Of a DNA stretch of 64,000 nucleotides, positions 1 through 10,420 are shown piece by piece. Numbering within the stretch: the first letter of the stretch is position 1; each line of letters starts with the position of its first letter. The DNA comes from Leptobrachium leishanense. Lineage: Eukaryota > Chordata > Amphibia > Anura > Megophryidae. Under the pieces are notes generated by a model that saw nothing but the letters and a program-made list of their open reading frames with translations, was not told the origin of the DNA and did no database searches. A program made the position numbers and the translations under genes. The stretch is taken from positions 17,786,376-17,850,375 of the forward strand of contig CM019075.1 in NCBI GenBank assembly GCA_009667805.1, written 5' to 3'.

Positions 1-560
1 GAGTGCAGGGGTGTACCATGCGGTCCTATATTGAAAAGTGTTTTTTTTTATCTGTTAATAGGCGTCAGTGCACCCAGATATTGTGCCTTTAATGCCAGGC
101 CATCAAGTATCATCATACAGTAACCCCTCTGTGGTATTGTGGAAGAGTGCAGGGGTGGACCTATATTGAAAAGATATGCATCTGGTTAAGGCGTCAGTGC
201 ACCCAGATATTATGCCTTTGGTGCCAGGCCAGCAAGTATCATCATACAGTAACCCCTCTGTAGTATTGTGGAAGAGTGCAGGGGTGGACCATGTGGTCCT
301 ATATTGAAAAGTTTTTGATCTGGTAATGGGCGTCAGTGCACCCAGATATTCTGCCTTTGGTGCAAGACTGCCAGGCCAGCAAGTATCATCATACAGTAAC
401 CCCTCTGTGGTATGGTGGAAGAGTGCAGGGGTGGACCATGTGGTCCTATATTGAAAAGTTTTTTTTTTTTTTTTTAATGGGCGTCAGTGCAGCCAGATAT
501 TGTGCCTTTCATGGCAGCAAGTGCCTTCACACCGTAACCCTTTTGTGGTATTGTGGAAGA
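1..560. repeat. Tandem repeat of about 130-150 bp units, four copies
   Basis: The block starting GCGTCAGTGCACCCAGATAT recurs near 62, 191, 330 and 481, each followed by a stretch containing GTAACCCCTCTGTGGTAT and GTGGTCCTATATTGAAAAG and then a T-run of variable length. The block lies just beyond the 3' end of the hAT transposase gene, so it is read as a subterminal array of that element. Open frames inside it are repeat artefacts. Confidence 0.8.
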
Positions 561-606
561 GTTCAGTGCTGGAGGTTTTGTGAATGCAGAAGAGGACATC
601 CCCGAT

Positions 607-1175
607 CTATTCCATTACTTCAGCATCAGGGGATTGATAGCTGCTGATCCAGGACTGATTCATTTTTATAAATGTCAGCCGGTCTACAGAGTCGGTGGAC
701 AGACGCACTCTTTTGTCTGTGACAAAACCTCCAGCGGCACTGAACGTCCTTTCGGAAAGCACACTAGATGAAGGGCAACCTAGTAGCTGCATGGCATATT
801 GGCTAAGTTCTGGCCAGTGATCCAATCTCAATACCCAGTAAGCCAGTGGATCATCTGCTGGAAAGGTATCCAGGTCTGCCCTTGCCCCTAGGTAGTCCTG
901 CACCATATGGTGAAGTCGCTGGCAATGGGTGCCTACATTTGATGTCCCTGGACGTCGAGGACTAAAAAAATTAAAAAATGCATCAGTCAAGCGGCCCTGG
1001 CCTTCACCGCTATTCCTCTGATCACCTGCAGCCTCAGAAGCACGTGTGTCAGCACTTGGTAATCTAACAGTGCCTGGAAAGGTGTTACACAAGTTTCGCT
1101 TTAGAGCGTCCTCAAGTTTTGTCATCCTGTGCTCCCTCTGTGCGGGCAGGATGAGCTCTGCAACTTTCCCCTTGT
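607..1175 (-). CDS. hAT transposase C-terminal dimerisation segment (pseudogene part)
   Basis: This is the 3' piece of the split gene. It is open from the insertion junction at 1175 to the stop near 607, about 189 codons. It contains the acidic linker, WPELSQYAMQLLGCPSSS and SERTFSAAGGFVTDKR, the conserved hAT dimerisation motif. It continues directly from the LDPR sequence on the other side of the inserted element near 4582. It has no start codon of its own and should not be annotated as a separate gene. Confidence 0.85.
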
Positions 1176-1348
1176 ATCGTGGACAGTGGCGACTCTAGGA
1201 ACAATATTTAGGGGGGGCACAGAAGATACCGCAGTCAAAACTGGGGGGGCACTAATAATTTTCACCTCTAAATCATATCACTGAATAAAACTAAGGGCCC
1301 TAAACTAAAACACCATCACTAAAGGAAAAATTTAGCGCGAGTCGCTTA

Positions 1349-1774
1349 GGCTAGGGTCAAACGAAAGTATTTTTACACGCGAACGTAAAAAAGTGCGTCC
1401 GAACGCATTGATGTATTTTTTCACGGAATATGCGAAAACGGTCATACGATGCGCATTTTCGTGCGTGATGTTTTACGAATCCAAACCAGGAAACTTTTTG
1501 CGTCTGGACGTTATGTTGGCCGGACACGAGCAGGGTCTGACGTCTCCAAATCACACACACACACCGCTAGTGGGCGCAGCGCACTCTGTACGTCCGTACT
1601 AGCGGTTCTGCGTTCTCGAAAAAATGCGTTCCTTTTCCACTTGCGTTGCGCGGCCGGACTTTCGTGCGACCGTACTTCGTATATTGGCTGTCATTGCCCG
1701 TCATTTGCTGCTAGTGCGGCCGTGATTAAGTGCGCCAGAACGCACATTAAAAGTGCGCTGGTCTGACCCCAGCC
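1349..1774. mobile_element. TTAA MITE, copy 1 (GGCTAGGGTCAGACG family)
   Basis: Inverted ends GGCTAGGGTCAAACGAAAG and, read inward from the right, GGCTGGGGTCAGACCAGCG. The flanks CTTA and TAAA are degenerate forms of the TTAA seen at other copies (29145, 53795). The inside is CpG-rich and largely palindromic. It is non-coding and piggyBac-like by target site only; no transposase is linked to it here. It lies inside the hAT insertion. Confidence 0.8.
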
Positions 1775-2683
1775 TAAAACTTAGTAGGTCGTCAGGCACT
1801 AACAGATCACCTTGTCTGCGGTAGTCCATAAACAAGGTCGTTTGGCGCACGCTAGGAAAACTCTTAAGACCCGTCCGAGCTGAGACCCAGCGCTAATGCG
1901 GTTGTATACAGGATAGAACTGTTTTTTCTTTCCAGTGCAGAGTGCCGGGCCATACCTATCCCCCGCCCTCACAAGCTTGAATATGAACACATACAGTGAA
2001 TAACCTCACACCCTGCATTATTAAAATCCTCCAAGGTGGCCTTATCATCCATGTTTTGATGCACACATATATTAAGGCTGATGGACATTGCATGATAAAT
2101 GCCACCCAGCAGCATGTAGAAACATTACACTGCATTTAATAGATCCAAAAGGAAGGCCAGGTGAGCGACAAAAATTTCCCTGCTGCAGCATATAAATAAT
2201 ACATGTTTCAGGGCAAGACTTATCCATGTGTCACTTTAAACATGGTCCACACGGTCACCCTAATAATCAACCACTTCCATACTATGAATAACCTCCAGCA
2301 TAAAATGTTTAAAATTAGGCAATATATTAGGATATATGTGGATAAAGGATACATTTATAATAGAGCCTACTGCAACAGCAACACCAGTGCGGACCAGATC
2401 CATTGCTATGGTGTATGGCGCCAAGAGAACACCTGTGCTGCATTCCTTTCAATTGCCTTTTAATTTTTGGTGAGGACCTGTTTTTTCTGTTTTTTTTGGA
2501 GCTAGCGCCAGGGTTCAGCAGTAGGTAAAATGTTGCAATTAGCGCCCCTAAAAAATTAGCGCCGGCACCAAGTGATCTGTTAGCTGCAAAAGCGCTAGAG
2601 ATCTCTAGCGCTCTCCGTGTTAAGTAAAGGACATGGAAAGTACAGTAAGCTTGCGGTACAAATCGCTAATAGCAACACACTAA

Positions 2684-3588
2684 CAGGGTTATCCAAAGAG
2701 ATTCGAAAAGTCACCGCACGTTCGGTGACTTTTCGTTCTCTTCAATTCGGTTCCTTTTGCCGATTGCATTTCGGTGACCCTGCGGTGTATTCAGCAAGCA
2801 CCACAGGGTCCCCGAATTGCAGGGAAAAGCTGCCGCAAACCTGACGACAACTAACCGAATGCACTATGAAAACAAGCAAAAACATCTGGATTAACCTTCG
2901 AAGAGGAGCCGAACAGGAGCCGAACATGAGCCAAATCACACAGAGCCGAAGCAGCTGTGACGTAGAGGAGGCAGTGAATAAATTAGAAAAACCATTTGTA
3001 TGAATCTGGGAAAAAAGAAACGCTGTTTGCAAAGAAACTACTGAGCGAAAATGTCTGAAATTTTCACAGGAGGTCCAGGGAATGATAATAAAGAGGGCTG
3101 TTACAAAAAAAATAAGCAAACTGAAAATAAAAAAAATAAAAAAATCGGACTTTTAATTTTTTTTTAAAAAATTCAGAAAAATGCTTAAAGTATCCTAAAA
3201 AATCTATAAATAAAGAGACTTTTTGCTGCAGAATTTTATAATGAACGGTTTATTAGATATTGAATTAAAACGGGAATATTTTTTAACATTGAAGCCTATG
3301 GGATTCTCCTGAATAAACTTGCCGAATTAAACCACCGAATGGCAGGGCATTAGGGGAACCTTTCACTGCTGGTTTGTGTTCTCTGAATAGCCGAAGCAGT
3401 GCTTTTGATGGGGATTTCACTGCCCTCGAACAGGGACCGAACAGGCACCGTATGTTCAGGCAATTCGACAGGATTTGGCGAATTGCCTGCTCTCTGAATA
3501 GCCGAATGGTCAGGAAAGGTAACCGAACCCTGATTTTCAGCGTTCGGTTACCTTTCTCAAGCAATTCGAATCTCTTTGGATAACCCTG
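2684..3588. mobile_element. Foldback element, CAGGGTTAT family, copy 1
   Basis: Begins CAGGGTTATCCAAAGAGATT and ends with its inverse, ATCTCTTTGGATAACCCTG-like, at 3588. Each end carries a short perfect hairpin: AAAGTCACCGC/GCGGTGACTTT-like near 2710 and a stem around CTGATTTTCAG near 3535. There is no open frame of note. Flanks TAA and AAT do not form a clean duplication, unlike other copies. It lies within the hAT at 1184-4573. Confidence 0.88.
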
Positions 3589-3989
3589 AATGTGATTTTT
3601 CCCATTTGTAGTAGGAGGCAAACGATCTGTTGGTCAGGCGCTAGACTCAATTAACCTGGCGCTAACGCAAAACCATGCGAACCACACCAGGTAATAGTTC
3701 CCTAAATAAGTATATATAAATAAGATTCCAAAACCTCAGAGTATTGTGATGCAATCAGTAATGTGATGCAATGATGCCTTTTTATTGTAATAACCTGATA
3801 CTTTATTTGCCGCAATTCGGCAGTTTTCGCTGAATGTCTGATAGCTGCTTCAGCGACTACACTTTTAGCAAATTACAGTGACCATTCACTAAATAGGAAT
3901 TCACTATATTTTCGGCAAAATGAATTCCCCGAAATGTGATGAAAAGCAAAGGATCTAAAGACGATTAGACGCTTTAGATTCTAACTTCC

Positions 3990-4275
3990 ATAATAACCCC
4001 TAAAATGCCATAAACCCAGGGAAATACAATAAAAATAATAAACAATGTGGCATTTAGCTACCCCTTAACCCCTAATATGCCATTAACCATGGGAAAACAT
4101 GAAATGAATACACTGTGCAGCATGTAGCCTACCTATTAACCCCTACAATGCAATTAATCAAGGAAAAAATAAAATGTATACTGTGAGGGATGAATCCTAC
4201 CCATTAACCCTTAATATACAACTAAACCAAGGCAAAAACTAACGTAATACACAATGTAATGTATAGTCTGAACAT
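3990..4275. repeat. Degenerate minisatellite, about 68-bp units, four copies
   Basis: Four successive blocks repeat the pattern CATTAACCCCTAATATGCCA, then an A-rich stretch, then a short block resembling CACTGTGCAGCATGTAGCC. Identity between blocks is moderate, so the array is old. It is part of the internal sequence of the hAT insertion. The stretch 3590-3990 has only short AT-rich unique sequence. Confidence 0.6.
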
Positions 4276-6436
4276 TAACCACTTCACTGCTGAGACATTT
4301 CAACCCTGTGAAAATGCTTAAGATTAAGTGCCCGATAGTATTTAATGTTTTATGACTTTTATTTCAAACTGAATATGGTCATGTTGGCCAGAATCTGCCC
4401 TTTCCAATGACACATAGATTGTCCATATACGATGCACAGGGACGGAGATACAGCGGTCCGAAACAGTGTGGGAAGCTGGATGCTGATTTTTGGAGGGGGG
4501 GCACATGGGGGGGCAAGGAATAACCTAGGGGGGGCAATTGCCCCCCCCTTGCCCCCCTGTAGAGTCGCCTATGATCGTGGATCAAGAAGGGTTGCCAACC
4601 AGTAATGATCCCTCTCCTTGATAGCACGAATCCTGGGGTCCTTTAGCAGGCTTTGCATCATTAGGGAGCCCATGCAGCGTAGGTTGGAGGTGGCATTAGC
4701 TGCCGAGTATTCCTGGTCAATGAGGATGACCGTATCGTGCACTTCCTCCTCCCAGCCATGCACAAGCCCTTCTGTTTCTGGGCACACAAAACCCTGCCTT
4801 GAGAAATCCCCACCTTCAATGCCCCCACTACTTAAATAGTAGTCCTCCTCATCCTCCTCCTGTCTGATCTGAGTAGGACCTGCTGGAATGCTGTCTGCGG
4901 AAAGACTGGGGCCTTGAGAGCTAGGGAAGGCCTCCTCTTCCTCCCGCTGCTCTGCCTCTAGAGCCACATCTATAATTCCCCGCAGAGTCTGCTCCAGCAG
5001 GAACACTAAAGGAATTGTGTCACTGATGCATGCACTGTCCCTGCTCACCATCCTCGTTGCCTCCTCAAATGGTAACCGTACAGTGCATGCATCCTTGATC
5101 ATCAGCCACTGCGGGGGGGGGAAAAAAAAAACAAGTTGACCTGAACCTGTCCTTGTGCCATACTCACACAGGTACTCGTTGATGGCCCTCTGCTGCTTGT
5201 GCAGACGCTGCAGCATTGCTAATGTCGAGTTCCACCTGGTGGGCATGTCACAGATCAGATGGTTTGTGGGAAGGTGGAATTCTCTTTGAATTTCTGCCAG
5301 GCGAACGCTTGCTGGGAATGACCGTCTGAAGTGGCTGCAGACTTTTTTGGCCTGGATGAGAAGCTCTGGCAGCCCTGGGTACTTGGTTAGGAAACGCTGT
5401 ACCACCAGATTTAGGACGTGTGCTAGGCATGGTAAATGCGTCAATTTACCCTTGCGTAGGGCGGAGAGAAGGTTGCTGCCATTATCGCAGACGATCATTC
5501 CCAGCTCAAGCTGGCGTGGGGTTAACCATCTCTGCACCTGCCCCTGCAGAGCTGACAAAATTTCTGACCCGGTGTGGCTCCTGTCCCCTAAACAAACCAG
5601 CTCAAGCACAGTATGGTATCTTTTTGCTTGAGCCATTGCGTACACCCTGTCAGGCGTCGGTTTAACTGCCACTTCGCCAGAGACAGAGAAGGAGGAGGAG
5701 GAGGAAGAGGTGGTGGTGGTGGAGCAGACAGACCTCATACAAGCAGCTTTCTGGAGGCGTGGTGGATGAACAAGCTCCAGCACAGAGCCCGTCTTGGATC
5801 CCTCCCAGCTGCAATCAGAGTTACCCAGTGTGCCGCGAAGGAAATGTAATGACCCTGTCCATGCTTGCTGGACCACGTGTCTAAAGTCACATGCACCTTG
5901 CTGCTGACTGCCTTTCCCAATGACTGGATACCATTGTCTTCCACGTGCTGGTATAGTGCTGGAATGGCCTTGCGTGAAAAGTAATGGCGTTTTGGAACCT
6001 GCCACTGTGGTACAGCGCATTCAGCAAATTCACGGAAGGGAGCAGAGTCCACCAGCTGGAAAGGCAGCAGCTGCAATGCGAGTAATTTTGCTAAGCTGGC
6101 ATTTAGACGCTGTGCTTGGGGATGGTTGGGACTATATTTTTTCTTTCGCTGCAGCAGCTGCGGCAACGTAATCTGACTGCGTAAATCTTCAGGTTCTGGG
6201 ATGATGTCACATTGTGAGGAAGGATCTGCTGGTACATCCATTACTGTAGCATCATCCGTGTCAGTGGAGGTTGTAGGCAATTGCATGGCAGGACATACAG
6301 TGTGGGTAGAGACAGATGAGGAGGAGGACGATCTGCGCAAAGTTTTGCCCCAACGGGATGTGTGGCACTTGTTCATATGTCGCCTCAAGCACGTGGTACC
6401 CAAGTGTCCGGTGTTTAGCCCACGCTTCAGCCTCCT

Positions 6437-7273
6437 CTAACATAGATTACAAATAGCAACGGTGGGGTCTGCTGCACAGTTCTTAAAGAACTCCCAGACA
6501 GCAGAGTTCCTGCATGTGTTCTTTGAGACAACAGCGCTCTGCACCGGAGCAGCTCTGACATGTGATGCCTTGGACTGGCTAGTGCTACGGTTGGTCACAG
6601 AGGATGTTGTGCCTCGTGTTTGCTGTGCCGCCTCCTCCTCCCCCCCATCCTCTTCACTTGATTCCTCAGTTCGATCTGGCACCCAGGTGGAGTCATTGAC
6701 CTCATCATCAATGTCATCTTCACCCCCTATCTTCTTGTCACTGGAGCCAACTTGGCAGTATGCTGCAGCTGCTGGGGCAACATGAGTGCCAGTTATTTGT
6801 GTGTCATCACTGGCACCCCCTTCCTCTAGGTTTATTATACTCCCTTGCTCAACCTCAGAGATTGAATCAGAGCACTGTACTTGCTGCGCATCCTCAAGCA
6901 GCATGTCACTCTCATTGTAGTCAAACAATTCAGCTGACTCCTCTGTGTGTGATAGCGAGGCTACGGCAGGAGTAGCTGTGGACATGGAGGCTGCATTAGA
7001 TGCTTTGGCAGCTGAGGTGGACTGTAAAGCACTAGAAGCCTGGCTGACAGAGGACTTGGAGGATGAGGATGGCCTGGTTAGCCAATCCACCAAGTCCTCT
7101 GTATGTTGCTGCTGCTTAAGACAGCCAGCACCAGTTAGAAAGGACAAGCGTGCCCCTGCAGAGGATGCACCACATCCACCACGACCAGAGACACAGCCTC
7201 CCGACACAGGGGCTGCTTGCCCTCTTATCTGTGGCTGGGAGCGTCTGCCTGTTCTTTTTTTTCTTTCAGACAT
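6437..7273 (-). CDS. hAT transposase N-terminal segment ending at a nonsense codon
   Basis: The open segment of 278 codons starts with MSERKKRTGRRSQPQ, a likely nuclear localisation signal. It carries a low-complexity Ser/Glu/Asp region (about residues 60-225) and the first half of the BED zinc finger, ending at ICNLC. The next codon is TAG, after which the same frame continues RRLKRGLNTGHLGTTCLRR, the second half of the finger. A single nonsense mutation therefore separates the two parts; they are not independent genes. Confidence 0.85.
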   Translation of the reverse strand: MSERKKRTGRRSQPQIRGQAAPVSGGCVSGRGGCGASSAGARLSFLTGAGCLKQQQHTEDLVDWLTRPSSSSKSSVSQASSALQSTSAAKASNAASMSTATPAVASLSHTEESAELFDYNESDMLLEDAQQVQCSDSISEVEQGSIINLEEGGASDDTQITGTHVAPAAAAYCQVGSSDKKIGGEDDIDDEVNDSTWVPDRTEESSEEDGGEEEAAQQTRGTTSSVTNRSTSQSKASHVRAAPVQSAVVSKNTCRNSAVWEFFKNCAADPTVAICNLC

Positions 7274-7379
7274 GGTGAGTGATATATAGATTAATATATA
7301 CAGAACTCTGATTCAACTCTGGTATAAAGATTTAAAGAACTCTGGTATAACTCAGTGAGACACACTGATAGCTGGCAGC

Positions 7380-7895
7380 CAGTGACAAGAGACAGATCAC
7401 CTTAATTCACAAATGTTTTAAATAAATTAGTGAGCCCCAAAATACAGAGTGGTACTGTATGTATGAAGAGACACAGATCACCTTAATTCACAAATGTTTT
7501 AAAGAAATTGGTGAGCCCCAAAATACAGCGTGGTACTGTATGTATGACGAGACACAGATCACCTTAATTCCCAAGTGTTTTAAAGAAATTAGTGAGCCCC
7601 AAAAATAATTGCTGGCTGTGTGACGAGACCCAGAAGATCACCTCAATTCACAAATGTTTTAAATAAAGTTGTAAACCCCCAAAAAAATTGCTGGCACAGT
7701 GACAAGACACACATCACCTAAATTCCCTGATATTTGGTAGAAATGCCACCCAAAAAGACTTGCTGGCACAGTGTGACAAGACCCAGAAAATCACCTCAAT
7801 ACACAAATGTTTTAAATAAAGTTGTAAACCCCAAAAAAACTTGCTGGCACAGTGACAAGACGCACATCACCTAAATTCCCTGATATTTGGTCGAA
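7380..7895. repeat. Subterminal tandem repeat of hAT, about 75-83 bp units
   Basis: The block CACCTTAATTCACAAATGTT followed by TTAAATAAATTAGTGAGCCC recurs with a period near 80 bp from about 7390 to 7890, with two sequence classes (units ending with the GTACTGTATGTATGA class, and units with TTGCTGGCACAGTG). It lies between the transposase start (7273) and the 5' terminus of the hAT (8290). Subterminal repeats are often transposase-binding arrays in hAT elements; that role here is inference. Confidence 0.75.
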
Positions 7896-8329
7896 ATGAG
7901 ACCCCCCCCCCAGCGTGGCAGACTGGCAGTAACAACACACACAACTATCTTCTTTGAAATCTCCTCTGAAATGCGTGCAGAATCGGCGCGTGGAAACGTT
8001 ATATAGTGTGCTGCGGGACTTAGCTCTGTGAGCCCATGATTGGGCAAAATTTGCCCAATCAGGACTCTGAGCGGTGATTGGCATAGTGTTCAACCAGTCT
8101 TGCACCAGACCTGTGGTCAGGTGCAAGGTTGTAGCCAATTACGAGCTTCAGGCAGTGGGAAAATGCATTGTGGTCCATTGTGGTTGAACATGCGGCGAAC
8201 ACCCGGAAATGTTCCGGGTTCGCGATCTGCTCGAACAGGCTACGTTCGGGTCGAACCCCGAACCGTCCGAACCCGAACAGTTCATCCCTACTCTTCAGTC
8301 CATCACATTTTTAATGTAATGTACACTAT

Positions 8330-9187
8330 CAGGGTTATCCAAAGAGATCCGAATTGCTTGAGAAAGGTAACCGAACGCTGAAAATCAGCGTTCGGTTACC
8401 TTTCCTGGCCATTCGGCTATCCAGAGAGCAGGCAATTCGGCAAATCCTGGCGAATTGCCTGAACATTCGGTGCCTGTTCGAGGGCAGAGAAATCCCCATG
8501 AAAAGCACTGCTTCGGCTATTCAGAGAACACAAACCAGCAGTGAAAGGTTCCCGAAATGCCCTGCCATTCGGTGGTTTAATTCAGCAAGTTTATTCAGGA
8601 GAATCCCATAGGCTTCAATGTTAAAAATATTCCGGTTTTAATTCAGTATCTAATAAACCGTTCATTATAAAATTCTGCAGTAAAGAGTCTCTTTAAGCAT
8701 TTTTCTTAATTTTTTTTTTAAAAGTCCGATTTCTTTTTTTTTTTTTTAAAGTTTACATATTTTTTCTGTAACAGCCCTTTTTATTATCATTCATTGGATC
8801 ATATGCAAATTTTAGACATTTTCGCTCAGTAGTTTCTTTGCAAACAGCGTTTCACTTTCAAACATTCACACAAACTATTTTGCTAATTTATTCACTGCCT
8901 CGTCTGCGGTCTCAGCTGTGTCTGATCGGCTCCTGCTCGGGCTTTTTCCGTGGTTTTCGGCAGGTTAATCCAGATGTTTTTGGGGGTTTTCAGTGTGCAT
9001 TCGCTGGGTTTTGCGGTTCGTTTTTGAGGGTTTGCGGCAAGCCTTTCCCTGCAATTCGGGGACCCTGTGGTGTTTGCTGAATACACCGCAGGGTCACCAA
9101 AATGGGATCGGCAAAAGGAACCAAATTGAAGAGAATGAAAAGTCACCGAATGTGCGGTGACTTTTCAAATCTCTTTGAATAACCCTG
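8330..9187. mobile_element. Foldback element, CAGGGTTAT family, copy 2
   Basis: Starts CAGGGTTATCCAAAGAGATC, ends TCTCTTTGAATAACCCTG, and is flanked by the 3-bp direct repeat TAT (8327-8329 and 9188-9190). It is inverted relative to copy 1: the end with the hairpin around GCTGAAAATCAGC comes first and the AAAGTCACCG hairpin end comes last. Non-coding. Confidence 0.9.
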
Positions 9188-9189
9188 TA

Positions 9190-9476
9190 TGTGTATCTCA
9201 CAGAGCTCCACAGCAATAAACCTCACAGTAATGTGCGCTGTGTATAAATGTATCACAGAGCTTCACAGAAATAAAACTCACAGTAATGTGCAGTGTGTAT
9301 GAACGTATCACAGAGCTCCACAGCAATGTGCATGATCATATCACAGAGCTTCACAGCAACAAAACAAACAGTAATGTGCAGTGCGTAGGAAAGTATCACA
9401 GAGGTTTACAGCAACGAAAGTCACAGTAATATGTGGTGTGTATGAGTGTATCACAGAGCTCCAAAGTAAAACTCAC
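9190..9476. repeat. Tandem repeat of about 55-60 bp units, five copies
   Basis: Units contain GTATCACAGAGCTCCACAGC, then AATAAAACTCACAGTAATGT and GTGTATGA-like blocks, recurring from 9190 to 9476 with small indels. No gene is associated. It lies directly beside the foldback element. Confidence 0.75.
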
Positions 9477-10235
9477 AAATAGGTATAAAATTTATTTAAA
9501 AATTAAATATATATATAATAGGCAAGCCCTCAGGCCCAGGCAGGTGACTGTGGGCCCCCCCAGACTCAAGGGCCCGGATGCGGTGGCACCCTCTGCACCC
9601 CTGGTAGTTACGCCTCTGGCTATAATCCTATCTTTCTTGGTCCCTCTCTTTGAGAAAGGTGTTGCTCTAATACTCTGGATGAAATTTCCAAAACTTTCAG
9701 TGTATCTTTTTTTCTGAAAGATTTTATTATGTTTCAGAAAATGTCAATCTTACACTATAAATACTAGACAAAAGGGGTGTCATAGTTGCTGGACTGTGAG
9801 GGCTCCCAGTCCTCTCACTGTCACTGCCGCAGTCTGGGCCATCTACCAGACTCAGCTCTACCATCCTGGATTGCCGAGGCCACTCTGCTTCTCGTCATCT
9901 CATCATCAGATCGCATGCTTATCTGCCCGGCAACAGTGTTTTGGCGCACTTCACACTAGCGGACCCTTTGGCTAATGGGCTACCCTGAGGGGGAAGGGGC
10001 ATCTCCAGTGGCTTTTGGGCTGGTTCGATCGGACGGATATCATGGTAACGTGCCAACTTTTTCCCCACTGCAGACCCAGAGATGCATCAGGATTTGGTGA
10101 CATGGCCCCTACTAACCCCACTTTTAAATTGAATTGAATGGAGGGCTGATAAATTCACCTGGAGATCACTGGAGATTATTTGCAGCATAATATAATGTTC
10201 CCTAATCACATTCATTAAGGTTTGGGTCTCCTTAC
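9477..10235. other. Intronic or 3' region without recognised gene
   Basis: Around 9535-9622 there is one G/C-rich end resembling a hAT terminus (read inward on the minus strand as CAGAGGCGTAACTACCAGGG), without a partner end. Between 9780 and 10130 the base composition is gene-like but I find no open frame or splice-consistent exon. A further exon of the minus-strand host gene could lie here or beyond the window; I cannot place it. Confidence 0.4.
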
Positions 10236-10346
10236 CTGGTTTCTGAATTGACCTTTGTCCAAGATAAAATTTAGCTCCAGCTGTTTGTTCATTTCTTGCA
10301 CTCGATCATATTCCTGCTGGAGCCGCGAGAGATCGCTATTCATGGT
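10236..10346 (-). CDS. Host coiled-coil gene (DUF4200/CCDC42-like), exon 7, last one recognised
   Basis: Minus strand: acceptor CCTTTACAG at 10347 onward, 37 codons in phase 0, donor GTAAGGAGA from 10235. It encodes residues 250-286 of the assembled product and contains SDLSRLQQEYDRVQEMNKQ, a heptad-like coiled coil. Both borders match splice consensus and the phase fits exon 6. Because it ends with a good donor and no stop, at least one more coding exon must follow toward or past the left edge of the window. Confidence 0.85.
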
Positions 10347-10420
10347 CTGTAAAGGGTCCAAACATAAGCAAGCTTCAGTTATCATGTCACGTGTCCGTAC
10401 AAGGCTAACTAATAGTCTAT

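Larger units (their letters stand above)
1184..4573. mobile_element. Non-autonomous hAT element inserted in the hAT transposase gene
   Basis: The 3390-bp insert is flanked by the perfect 8-bp direct repeat ATCGTGGA at 1176-1183 and 4574-4581, the duplication length of hAT elements. The ends are inverted repeats: CAGTGGCGACTCTAGG on the left and CATAGGCGACTCTACAGG read inward from the right. Both ends continue into G-runs on the inserted strand. It carries no transposase. It holds a TTAA MITE (1349-1774), a foldback element (2684-3588) and a degenerate minisatellite (about 3990-4275). Confidence 0.93.
607..7273 (-). pseudogene. hAT transposase (BED finger, RNase H-like core, dimerisation domain), broken
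   Basis: Seen on the minus strand from 7273 down. There is a basic N-terminus (MSERKKRTGRR), a Ser/Glu-rich linker, and a BED-type zinc finger with AVWEFF, ICNLC and later TTCLRRHMNKCH. The core has CDNGSNLLSAL, CLAHVLNLVVQ and MPTRWNSTLAML, and the C-terminal dimerisation segment has SSVLSERTFSAAGG. The gene is inactivated by a TAG codon at 6439-6437 inside the finger, a frameshift between about 5740 and 5850, and a 3.4-kb hAT insertion at 1184-4573. Removing that insertion plus one target copy (3398 bp) brings the core frame and the C-terminal frame back together at the LDPR motif. The family is clear; ZBED-like host genes share the domains, but the subterminal arrays and decay favour a transposon. 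Confidence 0.9.
1..8290 (-). mobile_element. hAT DNA transposon, near full length, left end outside window
   Basis: The element carries a broken hAT transposase read on the minus strand (607-7273), with subterminal tandem repeats on both sides (1-560 and 7380-7895). Its 5' end is placed at 8290, where the minus strand begins TAGGGATGAACTGTTCGGG, a start common among hAT elements. The other end lies before base 1, so target duplication and inverted repeats cannot be compared. A second hAT (1184-4573) has inserted in the transposase gene. About 4.9 kb would remain in the window without that insertion. Confidence 0.75.

Noticed and set aside
9190..9476. CRISPR-like array
   Set aside because: Repeats are contiguous without spacers, and the context is a vertebrate genome full of introns and transposons.
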